64,000 nt of DNA, from positions 248,001-312,000 of the forward strand of contig CAVUYY010000012.1 in the NCBI GenBank assembly GCA_963745775.1. Reading direction: 5' to 3'. A model generated the notes under the pieces. It saw only the letters and a list, made by a program, of their open reading frames with translations. It was not told the origin of the DNA and did not search any database. The stretch is from Gaiellasilicea sp963745775 (lineage in GTDB: Bacteria > Actinomycetota > Thermoleophilia > Gaiellales > Gaiellaceae). Position numbers and translations under genes: made by a program. Positions within the stretch are counted from its first letter, which is position 1. Each line of letters starts with the position of its first letter. This document shows, piece after piece, positions 42,597-52,531 of this stretch.

Positions 42597-42884
42597 ATGA
42601 CCAACGAGCTCTTCCTGCTTGCGCTCGTCACCGGTGCGGGGCTCCTCGCGCTCTGGCTCGACCTGCGCCTGCCGACCGTCGCGCCCGCCGGTCTCAAGAC
42701 GCTTGCGCTCCACGGCGTGCTCGCCTTCGCCGGACTCGAGCTGATCCCCGGCGGCGAGAGCGTCCCCGGTGGCATCTATCTGCTGCTGTTCGGGATCGTG
42801 CTGCCGGCGCTCACGTACGTCTTCCTCGTGGCGATCTGGTTCATCCGCCACGCGCAGGCTGCGCTCGGCTTCGGCTCGCGCTAG
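42597..42884 (+). CDS. Small membrane protein, hypothetical
   Basis: A 95-residue protein with three helices (LFLLALVTGAGLLALWLDLRL, TLALHGVLAFAGLELI, IYLLLFGIVLPALTYVFLVAIWF). A good ribosome site, AAGGAG, lies nine bases before the ATG. No family recognised; the repeat-rich leader may regulate it. Confidence 0.7.
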   Translation: MTNELFLLALVTGAGLLALWLDLRLPTVAPAGLKTLALHGVLAFAGLELIPGGESVPGGIYLLLFGIVLPALTYVFLVAIWFIRHAQAALGFGSR

Positions 42885-42900
42885 ACGTTCGCGGCTGAAG

Positions 42901-43242
42901 CTAGCTGCGGCGCTCGATCGACCACACGCTGTCGCGCCCGTCGAACCACGCGCGATCGGTGCCAGGGCCGCCGTCCAGCTTGTCGGGCGCGCCGTCCCAG
43001 GCCCACATCGTGTCGTTGCCGGTGCCGCCGTAGACCGTGTCGTAGCCCGGTCCCGCCTGGATCCGGTCGGCGCCGGGGCCGGCCCAGACGACGTCGCGGC
43101 CCTCGAGCCCGTCGATCAGGTCGTTGCCGCCGAGGCCGCAGATCACGTCGTTGCCTTTCGTGCCGAGCAGGAAGTCGTTGCCGGGCGTGCCCGTGATCGT
43201 GCAGGGCGCGAGTGCCAGCCAGACGACGAACGGCGCGATCAT
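42901..43242 (-). CDS. RTX-type calcium-binding repeat protein
   Basis: A 113-residue exported protein: short signal-like start (MIAPFVVWLALAPC), then successive GGxGxD nonapeptides (TGTPGNDFLLG, GTKGNDVICG, GLGGNDLIDG, GGTGNDTMW, GGPGTDRAW) that form a calcium-bound beta-roll. Small stand-alone proteins of this kind are common in Thermoleophilia-like genomes, with unknown role. Its ATG overlaps the DUF192 stop, so both are coexpressed. Confidence 0.85.
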   Translation of the reverse strand: MIAPFVVWLALAPCTITGTPGNDFLLGTKGNDVICGLGGNDLIDGLEGRDVVWAGPGADRIQAGPGYDTVYGGTGNDTMWAWDGAPDKLDGGPGTDRAWFDGRDSVWSIERRS

Positions 43243-43589
43243 CGAGCTTCGAGCCTGTCGCCGATCCGCAGCTGACGGCGGGCGCTCTCGCCGCTCGCGA
43301 GCTCGAGCGCTGCATGGGCGCCGCTCCGGCAGGCCGCCCGCCAGGGCCGGAGCCCCCGCGCGATCCCGACGACGACGCGCTCCTTGTCGAGGAAGACGAC
43401 GTCGATCGGGAAGCGCATGAAGAAGGTGTGGATCGAGGCCGCCGGCTCGAGCAGGATCCCCTCGCCGCCCGGCAGGCTCCGCCGCCCGAGCAGGCCCCGC
43501 ATCCGCCGGAGCGGACGCTTCGCGACGAGACAGCGCTCGACGACGACGTGTCCGTCCGGACGGGCGAGGGTGACGAACTCAGTAGCCAA
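43239..43589 (-). CDS. DUF192 family protein
   Basis: A 116-residue protein with the family blocks RMRGLLGRRSLPGGEGILLEP, SIHTFFMRFPIDVVFLDKE, VVGIARGLRPWR and ALELASGESARRQLRIGDRL. The role is unknown; family members are small secreted or periplasmic beta proteins. It overlaps its neighbours on both sides, as the middle gene of a three-gene operon. Confidence 0.88.
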   Translation of the reverse strand: MATEFVTLARPDGHVVVERCLVAKRPLRRMRGLLGRRSLPGGEGILLEPAASIHTFFMRFPIDVVFLDKERVVVGIARGLRPWRAACRSGAHAALELASGESARRQLRIGDRLEAR

Positions 43590-44990
43590 CGTGGATGTGG
43601 TCAGCGTGGTCGGCGAGCGGGAACGACGGACCGCCGAGACCGAGCAGCGAGATCACCTGCTGCGGCTGGAGCTCGGCGGGGAGGAGGAGGATCGACCGCA
43701 CTGCGGCTTCCGTCAGGCCTCCTGGGCGCTGGTTGCCGGCGATCGAGGCGCCACCGATCGCGGCGATGTCGACTGCGTGCCCGTAGATGTGAGCCGAGAC
43801 GACACCGGCCCGCGCGAACATGCGATGGCCGGAGAAGAGGCTCGACACGGTCACCGAGCCGTGCCGTTCGGCGAGATACGAGAGCAGGACGACCACACGG
43901 ACGTCGATCCGGCCGGCGGCGAGATCAGCGCGGCCGCCGTCGTAGATCGAGACGCGCTCGTCGGCGAGCAGTCGTTGCACGAGCCGGGCTTTCGACTGCT
44001 CGAGGCCGGTGATGAGCGACTCGAGCCCGACGGAGCGGTAGTAGTCCGCGAGAGCGGCGGCACTGTCGGCGAACGCCGTCCGGCCCGAGAGCGCGAGCGC
44101 TCCGCGCCAGGCGTCGCCGCGCAGGCTCTTCGCCAGGCGGTCGATCTCGCGCGGGGTGGCCGGGGCCGAGCCGTGCTCGCCCTGCGCCCGAAGCACGCCG
44201 AGGACGGCGGCCCAGTCGGCGCCGCTGCGCGTCGAGACCCGTCCGAGCGAGCGGACGAACGAGCGGGTCAGCCGCGCAGACGGCGGAGTGGGATCCGGAA
44301 GCGCCCGGTTGAGCCAGACGGTTGCGGCGCTGGAATTCGCATGCTCGATCTCCGCGGGACGGGCCGGGGCGATCTGGGCCCGCGCGGTCACCCACTTGCG
44401 AGCCTTCACCTTGGGGGCGACGCGGCGCTTCGGCGTCGCTGCGGACCGGACGGGGGAGGGTTCGACGGCTTTGGTCTGAGTCGGGGCTGCGGCGGCGAAC
44501 TCCGAGGTCTCGCTCTCGGCGACGGCGACGGCTTCGTCAGCGTGGCCGTGCTCGGCGGCGGGTGCCGCCGCCGGCGCCGCTTCCGGCGCGGGCACTCGGG
44601 GGCTGGAGCCGACTCGGGCGCAGGTGCGGTCTCGCTCGACGGCTCGGGCTCGGAAGCAGGCTCCGCTCCGGCCGCCACGGCTCCGACCTGGGCCTCGTCG
44701 ATGCCGTCGCCCTCGAGCATGGCCGCGACGCGGTCGCCCGCGCCCGCCGTGAACGAGGCGCCGGCGAAGAAGAGGAGAGTGAAGCCCGAGACGAGGGCGA
44801 GGCGTGCGGCGGGGCGCGGCCGCGGCGTCGGCAACGGCAGCGGCACTGGATCGGTGGCGGGCTCGAGCATCGGTGGGCGAACGTGCAGCGCCTCGGGCCG
44901 GCGTCGCAGGAGCACAGTCAGCGTCGCGACGGCGAACGCTGCGGCGAGTGACAGTGACACTGTTACGAAATTTCGGTTCCGTCTTGACAC
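43579..44990 (-). CDS. Membrane-anchored protein with C-terminal M15-like peptidase domain (one frame break)
   Basis: Starts MSRRNRNFVTVSLSLAAAFAVATLTVLL, a membrane helix, followed by a second hydrophobic stretch (LALVSGFTLLFFAGASFTAG) and a Pro/Ala/Glu-rich linker. A frame shift near 44595 in the linker leads to a helical region and a C-terminal domain with SAHIYGHAVDIAAIGG and a final HADHIHVGY. The H-x-x-G-x-A-V-D and D-H-I-H spacing recalls zinc-dependent D,D- or L,D-peptidases of clan MD (M15). A peptidoglycan role is therefore inferred. First gene of an operon with DUF192 and the RTX protein. Confidence 0.65.
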
Positions 44991-45360
44991 GAACTCCAGC
45001 TCCTCTTACTCGGGGGAAAGGCGCCGGATCGTGGACCGGCGTCGGAGACTCCACCGCGCCGCAACGGTCGTCGAATAACTCCTATCGGCAGATGCTTTAG
45101 CCCCAGTCACTCCATCGAGTGAACCTGCGCGAGCGGTGCAAGAACTCACCCTTTTGAGGCTTCCTCCAGCTCGAAGCTCTTCCGATAGTGGGGCAACGCA
45201 AGACCACCAGTGAGGCGCCGCGGCACGCCGAGCTCGATTAGGGGAGGAGACTTTCCCGCTTGACGAAGGCACTCGCAATTAGCAATTCGCTTTTCACCCG
45301 TCCGGAGCCGAAGTCTCCCGGCTCATTCACCCGTCTCATTTGGGAAGGGAGGTGAACTCC
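44991..45360. other. Leader region of the tad operon
   Basis: About 370 bases between the divergent peptidase gene and the first pilin. It probably holds both promoters. There is a TCACTC-catc-GAGTGA palindrome near 45109-45124 and a TTAGCAATTCGC tract near 45276. I looked for a c-di-GMP riboswitch and did not find its core. Confidence 0.35.
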
Positions 45361-45567
45361 ATGCTGAAGTTTTTCGTCGCGTTGCAGTCGTACACCGTCA
45401 ACGCCGTTCACGAGCTGCGCACCGCCGAAGACGCTCAGACGATGGCCGAGTACGGCGTTGTCCTCGCCGTGATCACCATCGGCGCCGTCGGCGTCTTCAC
45501 GCTTCTCTCCGGCAGCATCACGAGCGCGATCAACGCTGTCAGGGCCAACCTGCCCGGCGGCGCGTAA
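45361..45567 (+). CDS. Flp-type pilin 1 (class IVb)
   Basis: A 68-residue prepilin. The basic leader and the EDAQTMAEYGVVLAVITIGAVGVFTLL helix show the E-Y pair at +5/+6 after the cleavage point. The residue before the cleavage site is Ala (DA|QTMAEY) instead of the usual Gly. Strong ribosome site GGGAGGTGA. Polymerises into the Tad pilus after processing by a prepilin peptidase that is not in this window. Confidence 0.88.
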   Translation: MLKFFVALQSYTVNAVHELRTAEDAQTMAEYGVVLAVITIGAVGVFTLLSGSITSAINAVRANLPGGA

Positions 45568-45602
45568 GCCCCGTCATTCCCCCAGAAGGAGGTGAACGTT
45601 CG

Positions 45603-45785
45603 ATGAATGATCCAGAGCTCCACAAGGTCGTCGCAACTCTCCGGAACTCCGAGGAGGGCCAGACGATGGCCGAGTACGGAGTGGTTCTCACCGTGATCGT
45701 CGTCGCCACGGTCACCATCTTCACCTCGCTGGGAGATTCGGTCGAGGCAACGATCAGGAACGTCCTGACCTTCCTCCCCGGATAG
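45603..45785 (+). CDS. Flp-type pilin 2 (class IVb)
   Basis: A 60-residue prepilin paralogous to pilin 1, with the canonical EEGQTMAEYGVVLTVIVV and Gly before the cleavage site. Ribosome site AAGGAGGTGA. A terminator-like hairpin follows, probably so that pilins are made in excess of the assembly proteins. Confidence 0.9.
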   Translation: MNDPELHKVVATLRNSEEGQTMAEYGVVLTVIVVATVTIFTSLGDSVEATIRNVLTFLPG

Positions 45786-45795
45786 CCGTGCACGT

Positions 45796-45825
45796 CGGGC
45801 GGGCCTTCGCAAGAAGGCCCGCCCG
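45796..45825 (+). terminator. Hairpin between pilins and assembly genes
   Basis: CGGGCGGGCCTTC pairs with GAAGGCCCGCCCG around four bases. No T tract follows, so partial termination or mRNA processing is likely, separating high pilin expression from the downstream genes. Confidence 0.75.
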
Positions 45826-45852
45826 CTCCACTTCAACCGAAAGCCGCCGCTA

Positions 45853-46257
45853 ATGATCCTCCAGAGACTTCGATCCGACGAGAAGGGCCAGACCGCCACC
45901 GAGTTCGCGCTCGTGCTGCCCGTCTTCTGCCTGCTTCTTTTCGGGATCATTCAGTTCGGGATCATCTTCAAGGATTACGTGACGCTGACCGACGCCGTCC
46001 GCGCAGGCGCGCGCACCGCGGCGGTGAGCCGTCTCGAAGCCTCCCCCGCGAGCGTGATCGAGGCCGCCGTCCGGAACTCCGCGACCGGGATCGACAAGCC
46101 GTGCTCGACGCCGGGGCTCTGCGTCACCGTCAGCGGGACGTGGGAGCGAGGCGAGGACGTGACGGTCGAAGCGACCTACCCCTACGAGATCAACCTGCTC
46201 GGATTCGTCGCTGCGACGGGGGTCCTGACGAGCACGACCACGGAGCGTGTGGAATGA
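45853..46257 (+). CDS. tadE: TadE-like pseudopilin
   Basis: A 134-residue protein. The leader MILQRLRSDEKGQTATEFALVLPVFCLLLFGIIQFG has Gly followed by the Glu at +5 and one helix, then a soluble domain with a Cys pair. TadE pseudopilins prime or cap the pilus. The stop overlaps the next ATG. Confidence 0.9.
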   Translation: MILQRLRSDEKGQTATEFALVLPVFCLLLFGIIQFGIIFKDYVTLTDAVRAGARTAAVSRLEASPASVIEAAVRNSATGIDKPCSTPGLCVTVSGTWERGEDVTVEATYPYEINLLGFVAATGVLTSTTTERVE

Positions 46258-47203
46258 AGACTCTTCAAGAACGACCGCGGCCAGGCCGCCGTCCTGACCG
46301 TCCTCAGCCTGACCGTCCTGCTCGGCATGGCCGCGCTCGTCCTCGACGTCGGCTCGTGGTTCCGCGCCCAGCGCGACACGCAGGCCGCAGCCGATGCTTC
46401 GGCGCTCGCCGCCGCGCAGGCGCTTCCGGACGAGCCGGGCACCGCGTCCGCGCTCGCCGGCGAGTACGTCGACAAGAACGGCGGCGGCGCCCGCACGATC
46501 ACGTTCACGAGCAAGAACGTCGCCAACGACACGGTGAGCGTCCGAGTGGAGCGGCCGACGCCGGGCTTCTTCGCCCGGGTCTTCGGGGTCAATTCGGTTC
46601 AGGTCGGCGCGAAGGCGACGGCGCGCGCATCCGGCGCTCGAGAAGGCGCGGTGGGCGGCGCCGATCACGGTCAACATCAATCATCCCAAGCTGAACTGCG
46701 GCACGAGCGGCACGCCGCCCCGGCCTGTGCCCTGCTTCGGCGAGGACGACCGAGCTCGATCTGATCGACCTGCACAAGCCCGGCGGTCCAGACGCGGCCG
46801 GCGCTTTCGGCCTGATCAACCTCGACCGCTCGACACCGGCAGCGTCGGCTCAGATGCCCTCGCCGACGTGGGTCACGCGCGGCTTCGACGAGTACATGCG
46901 ACATCGGCATCTACGCTCCGATTCCGTCGGCCAAGTTCAACGACACGAAATTCAAGACTGCGCTCACGTTCCGCACCGGCGACGTCCTCCTCTTCCCGAT
47001 CTACAAGACGATTCTCGATAGCGGGTCGACAGTCGAGTTACGAAATCATCGGTTGGGTCGGCTTCGTAGTCACCAGTATCACGCCAGTGGAAACAACGGA
47101 AGGGATCCAGGCGCGTTCGCCGAGGTCATCTGGGAGGGCGTCCAGTCCGACGTCCGGCGCAGGCCTCAACTTCGGCGCGCGTGCAATTCAGCTCGTCGAA
47201 TAG
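46254..47203 (+). CDS. TadG-like pilus assembly protein (multiple frame breaks)
   Basis: Starts ATGAAG in the TadE stop; after an immediate +1 shift it reads LFKNDRGQAAVLTVLSLTVLLGMAALVLDVGSWFRAQRDTQAAADASALAAAQALP, the TadG/TadE-like N-terminal helix. It then continues in pieces across at least five further breaks between 46630 and 47160 (WAAPITVNINHPKLNCG, DLIDLHKPGGPDAAGAF, SYEIIGWVGFVVTSITPVE, GAGLNFGARAIQLVE). The order and spacing support one gene of about 315 residues. This is the most damaged gene of the window. Confidence 0.75.
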
Positions 47204-47234
47204 TCAACGAGAAAGTGAAGGAAAAACGACGCTC

Positions 47235-48013
47235 ATGACCTACAGAGTCAGAAATATCGTGATCGCCGTCGCGCTGGCTCTCGTCGCCGCAATGATGACG
47301 AGCTTCTACGTGACGAACTATCAGCGCAACGTCGAGAAGGACGCCAAGAACGTCGAGATCTTCGTTGCGAAGCGCGACATCCCGGTCGGCACGTCCGGCG
47401 CGGATCTCGCGCGCAAGGGGCTGCTCGAGAAGTCGAAGATCGTTCGGCGCTCGGTCGTTCCGGGCGCGATCTCGACCCCGGACCAGCTCGCCGATCTCGT
47501 CGCGGTTCAGCCCGTCTACGCGGGCGAGCAGGTGTCGACTCGGCGCTTCGCAACGCCTGCCGAGCGTGGAATCCGGGCCCAGATCACGGGCACGATGCGC
47601 GCCTTCCAGGTTCCGGGCGACCAGCACCAGCTCCTTGCCGGGACGCTCAAGGCCGGCGACCACATCGACGTCGTCGCCTCGCTGAAGGTCAATCCGGACA
47701 AGGACATCTACGCGACGCGGATCGTCCTGCGTGACATCGAGGTGCTGAAGGCTGCCGCCGACCACCGGGGTCGACGGCGCCAAGATCACGTCGGCCGAAG
47801 GTGGCCTCTCGGTGATGCTCGCCGTCACCGACACGCAGGTGCAGAAGCTCTTCCACGTCCAGAAGCACGCCGAGTGGTCGCTCCAGCTGCGCCCGCCGGT
47901 GAAGGCGAACGACAGCCCCGAGTCAATCGCGTGGGGCGGCTCTCTCCTCACTGACGGCCTCAGTACGCCGCCAGCTCCTGCAGCTCAAGTCCCCGCCGGA
48001 GGCAACCCCATGA
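47235..48013 (+). CDS. cpaB: CpaB/RcpC-like SAF-domain protein (frame breaks)
   Basis: An N-terminal helix (RNIVIAVALALVAAMMTSFYVTNYQ), then a SAF domain (VEIFVAKRDIPVGTSGADL) and the RcpC region (AFQVPGDQHQLLAGTLKAGDHIDVVASLK). A +1 break near 47755 leads to ITSAEGGLSVMLAVTDTQVQKLFHVQKHAEWSLQLRP. The end is placed at a TGA overlapping the next ATG, assuming another +1 near 47990; otherwise the frame runs on. CpaB stabilises the pilus machinery in the envelope. Confidence 0.8.
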
Positions 48014-49204
48014 CCAACTCGAATCCCACTTCCCGCGACCGGATCCGCATCTACGTCACAGGCTCGTGCGACGGCCTCGACCGGCTGCGCGAAGGTCTCG
48101 CCAGCCATCCCGAGCTCGACTTCGTCGGCTGGAGCGAGCACGTGGCCGAGGCCACGGCCGCTCTCGCCGGCGGACACCTCCAGGTGGTCGTCCACGCGAC
48201 CCGCGACACGACCCTTCCGGCCGCCGGAGCTGGCTGCGATCCGCGAGCAGACGCGCGCGCCGATCGTGATGCTGGCCTCCGGCGAGTCGTCGGCGCTGCT
48301 CGACGACGCGCTCGAGACCGAGGGCGTCGCCGACGTGATCCTGCTCCCGCAGCTCACGGAGAACGTCGTCTTCGCGCTCCGCAAGGCCGCTCACGCCGGG
48401 CGCAGGCTCCACGCCGAGGGCGCTCACGCACGTCACGGCAGGATCATCACCGTCTTCTCGCCGAAGGGCGGGACGGGGAAGACCGTCACCGCGACGAACC
48501 TCGCCGCCTCGTATGCGAAGAACGAGAAGAAGCGAGCGCTCCTCCTCGACCTGGATCTCCAGTTCGGGGACGCGGCGATCATGCTCGGGCTCGAGCCGGA
48601 GAAGACGATCTACGACCTCGTCACCGCGCCGGGAGAGCTCGACTCCGAGAAGCTCGCGGGCTACGTGACGACGCACACCTGCGGGCTCGACATCCTGCCG
48701 GCGCCGCTGCGCCCCGAGGACGCCGAGCTCGTGACCGAGTCGAAGCTGACCCGGCTGCTCGAGGTGGCGCGGGAGTCGTACGACGTGATCGTCGTCGACA
48801 CCTCGCCGTTCTTCCACGGGCCGATGCTGGCGACGCTCGATCGCACGGACGAGCTGCTGATGGTCTGCGGGCTCGACGTGCCGACGCTGAAGAACGTGCG
48901 TCTCTCGATGCAGACGCTCGAGCTGCTCTCGTTCCCCGCCCACCGGATCCGGTTCCTCCTGAACCGGGCGAACTCGAAGGTGGGAATGAGCAAGAAGGAA
49001 GTCGAGGGAGCCCTCGACGTCAAGATCCGCTTCGAAGTCCCGTCCGACCGGGTCGTCCCGCTCGGCGTGAACCGTGGCCAGCCGCCGACGATCGGCGACC
49101 CGAGCTCCGACTTCGCCCGCGCGATCCGCGAGGTCGCGAAGTCGCTGCTGACCCCCGACGCTCCCAAGAAGCGCCGCGTCTTCGCGGCGCTGGCCAGGGC
49201 GTAA
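48010..49204 (+). CDS. cpaE: TadZ/CpaE-like ATPase (one frame break)
   Basis: MinD/ParA-fold protein. The N-terminal receiver-like part (RIRIYVTGSCDGLDRLREGLASHPELDFVG) lies in the first frame. After a +1 near 48230 the rest follows: an ALDDALETEGVADVILLPQ stretch, the deviant Walker A KGGTGKT, LLLDLDLQFGD and VDTSPFFHGPMLATLD. TadZ localises the Tad machine to a cell pole or site. About 398 residues when joined. Confidence 0.88.
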
Positions 49205-49210
49205 AGCGTC

Positions 49211-50673
49211 ATGGGCCTCCACGACAGACTCTCGAAGCAGAACGGAAACGGGGCCGGCAGCACGACCGCCGAGCGTCCGGCCGCGCTCGCCGGTCCCGTT
49301 GCGCGCACCCCCGGCCAGCAGGCGCCGGCCGGGGGGATCCGGGTGCGAGCGATCCCTATGCGGAGCTGAAGACCCGCATCCACCACGCGGTGATCGCGAA
49401 GCTCGGTCCGGAGCTCTTCAAGCGGGAGACCGCGGAAGACCTCTCGGAGCGCGTGCTCCACGCCGTCACCGAGCAGCTCGCGCTCGACCGGACGCCGCTG
49501 ACCCGCGAGGAGCGGCGGCGGATCCAGGCCGAGATCTCCGACGACGTGCTCGGCTACGGGCCGCTCGAGCCGTTCCTGCGCGACGACACCGTGACCGAGG
49601 TCATGGTCAACGCCCACGACCGGATCTTCGTCGAGCGGGACGGCCGCCTCGAGCGGACGGACGCGGGCTTCGTCGACGACGCGCACGTGATGCGGATCAT
49701 CGACAAGATCGTCTCGCAGGTCGGCCGGCGGATCGACGAGTCCTCGCCGATGGTCGATGCCCGCCTCCCCGACGGGAGCCGCGTCAACGCGATCATCCCG
49801 CCGCTCGCGCTGAAGGGCCCGACCCTGACGATCCGGAAGTTCGCGCGCGACCCCTACACGATCGACGACCTGATCAACTTCGGCTCGCTCAACCCCCAGT
49901 CGGCTCAGTTCCTCTCCGCCTGCGTCAAGGGCAAGCTGAACGTCCTGATCTCGGGCGGTACCGGCACCGGTAAGACGACGATGCTGAACGCGCTCTCGTC
50001 GTTCGTCCCGGGCGACGAGCGGATCGTCACGATCGAGGACGCCGCCGAGCTCCAGCTCCAGCAGGAGCACGTGATCACGCTCGAGTCCCGCCCGCCGAAC
50101 ATCGAGGGCCAGGGCGAGGTGCGGATCCGCGAGCTCGTCCGCAACTCCCTCCGGATGCGCCCCGACCGGATCATCGTCGGCGAGGTCCGCGGCGCCGAGA
50201 CGCTCGACATGCTCCAGGCGATGAACACGGGCCACGAGGGCTCGCTGACGACGATCCACGCCAACACCCCTCGCGACGCGCTCGCCCGGCTCGAGACGCT
50301 GGTGATGACCGCCGGCGTCGAGCTGCCGCATCGCGCGATCCGCGAGCAGATCGCGAGCGCTTTCGACCTGCTCGTCCAGATCACGAGGCTCGTCGACGGC
50401 TCCCGCCGCGTCACCCACATCACCGAGGTGCTGCGGATGGAATCCGACGTGATCACGCTCCAGGACCTCTTCATCGCGAAGCAGCCCGACGAGGAGACCG
50501 TCGCCGCGAATCGTGGCTCGCGGCTGCTGCTCCCGCTCGCGTGCACGGGCCTGAAGCCGCACTTCCTCGAGAAGATGGCGGCGAGCGGGGTCGTCCTGCC
50601 GCCGACGTTCTTCCGCGCCGACGTCCCGCAGCGGCCGACCTTCTCGAAGGGGAGCTACGGGGGAAGTCAGTGA
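49211..50673 (+). CDS. cpaF: TadA/CpaF secretion ATPase (one frame break)
   Basis: The hexameric ATPase powering pilus assembly. N-terminal part MGLHDRLSKQNG with a low-complexity linker, one +1 break near 49340 in a G-rich run, then SDPYAELKTRIHHAVIAKLG onward. Walker A GGTGTGKTTML, Asp box VTIEDAAELQLQQEHVITLE, Walker B IIVGEVRGAETLDML and the His box GHEGSLTTIHAN are all intact. About 487 residues. Confidence 0.92.
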
Positions 50674-52525
50674 CCCGGCTCCTTCTCGCTGCTCGTCGTC
50701 GCCGTCGCGGCGCTCGGTCCGGCCGATGCCGACGCTGCCGACGCCCGCTTCGGCGGCGTCGACACCGGCGCCTATCCGTCGCTCCGGGTCCTGCTCGTGA
50801 CCCCGAAGCCGACGGCTCGCGCCCCGCGCCTGACCGAGAACGGCAAGCGCGTGAACGGGCTCGAGGCGGCCAATCTCGGCCGGGCGAAGAGCGTCGTCCT
50901 CGCCGTCGACCGCTCGCAGTCGATGCGCGGCCAGGCGCTCGCCGACGCGTCGCGCGCCGCGCGTGCGTTCGTCCGCAAGAAGCCGAGCTCGGACCGGATC
51001 GCGATCGTCGCGGTCGGCAAGCGCGCGGTCCAGCTCACCGGCTTCTCGTCGTCGACGATCGACGTCGATGCCGCGCTGCGCGGCGTCGAGGTCGACACCG
51101 TCCAGGGCACCGCGCTCTACGACGCGATCGTGCTCTCGTCAGAGGCGCTCGGCACGGAAACGCTCGCGTCGCGCGTGCTGATCCTGCTCACGGACGGCCA
51201 GGAGGTCTCGAGCGAGGCCTCGCTCGCGGCCGCGATCGCCGCCGCCCGCAAGGCCGGCGTGACCGTGTATCCGATCGCGATCGAGAGCGCCAGCTTCTCG
51301 CCGGCGCCGCTGAAGCAGCTCGCCAAGGCGACCGGCGGGCGGTACACCGGCGCCCGCGACTCGGCCTCGCTCGCTCGGCGTCTACAACTCGATTGCCGCC
51401 GAGCTGAGGCGGACGTGGCAGCTCACGTACACGACGTCCGCGCGCCCGGGCGAGGAGATCCGGCTCGCAGGTGGCGGCGCCTCGCTCGACGAGCATCGAT
51501 CCCCGGGCTCTCCGCCGTCGTCGTGCCGGTCGAACCGGCGCTTCCCGGACGCCATTCTTCGGGATCGGGCCGCTGCTGACCGCGCTCCTCGTCGGGCTCT
51601 GCATCTTCGGCGCCGGCGTGTTCGCGCTCCGCGCTCCCCACGGCGCCCAGATCCGCCGCCAGCTCGCCCCGCACCTCGGCCAGAAGGAGCGCAAGCGCTC
51701 GCGCGGGCCGGTGCAGGAGCGGTTCGCGACCGCCTCGGCGGTGCTGCAGGCGACGGAGAAGGCGTTCGGCCACCTGAAGGTCTGGCACTCGCTGCATCGC
51801 TTGATCGTGCGCGCGGACCTGCCGCTGCGGACCGTCGAGCTCGCCTACATCTGCGTCGGCGCAGGCCTCGTGCCGGGGCTCGCTCTTCGCTGTCGCGGGC
51901 GCCTCGTCGTTCCTGATCCTGCTCGTGATGGTCGCCGGCGCCACGCTGCCGATCGTCGTCGTCTGGTGGAAGGCCCGCCGGCGGCTCCTGGCGCTCGACG
52001 ACCAGCTTCCGGACATCCTGACTACGCTCGCCGCCTCGCTCAAGGCAGGTCACAGCTTCCGCCAGGGAATCCAGGCGGTCGTCGACGAAGGGCAACGAGC
52101 CGGCGAGCGGAGAATTCAAGCGCGTGCTCACCGAGACGAGCCTCGGCCGCCCGATGGACGACGCGCTGGCCGAGATGTCCGAGCGCGTCGGCTCGGAGAA
52201 CCTCTCCTTCGTGGTCACCTCCGTCACGATCCAGCGCCAGGTCGGAGGAAGCCTCGCCGGGATCTTCGACATGGTCGCGGAGACGGTTCGGAACCGGCAG
52301 CAGTTCGCCCGGAAGATCCGCTCGCTGACCGCCTCCGGGAAGATGTCCGCCTACGTCCTGCTCGGCCTGCCGTTCTTCATCGCCGGCGCGCTGACGCTGA
52401 TGAACCCGGACTACATGGCTCCGCTCTACACGACGTCGATCGGGCACATGCTGATCGGCATGGGCCTGACGATGATGTTCTTCGGCTCGCTCATCCTTCG
52501 CAAAATCGTCTCCTTCAGGGGCTGA
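50670..52525 (+). CDS. VWA domain-TadB fusion protein (several frame breaks)
   Basis: GTG start inside the cpaF stop. The first half is an extracytoplasmic von Willebrand A domain with the MIDAS motif DRSQS, QGTALYDAI and LLTDGQE. The second half has two membrane segments and a TadB/GspF platform domain (LDDQLPDILTTLAASLKAGHSFRQGIQAVV, MSERVGSENLSFVVTSVTIQRQVGGSLAGIFDMVAETVRNRQQFARKIRSLTASGKMSAYVLLGLPFF). Breaks occur near 50690, 51373, 51492, 51550, 51885 and 52092, both insertions and deletions. Conserved order supports a single fused gene of about 615 residues. Confidence 0.78.
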
Positions 52526-52531
52526 TCACAC

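Noticed and set aside
45109..45260. c-di-GMP riboswitch before the pilin genes
   Set aside because: A GGGGCAACGCAAGACC stretch is vaguely similar to the GEMM core, but the receptor loops and second helix do not match.
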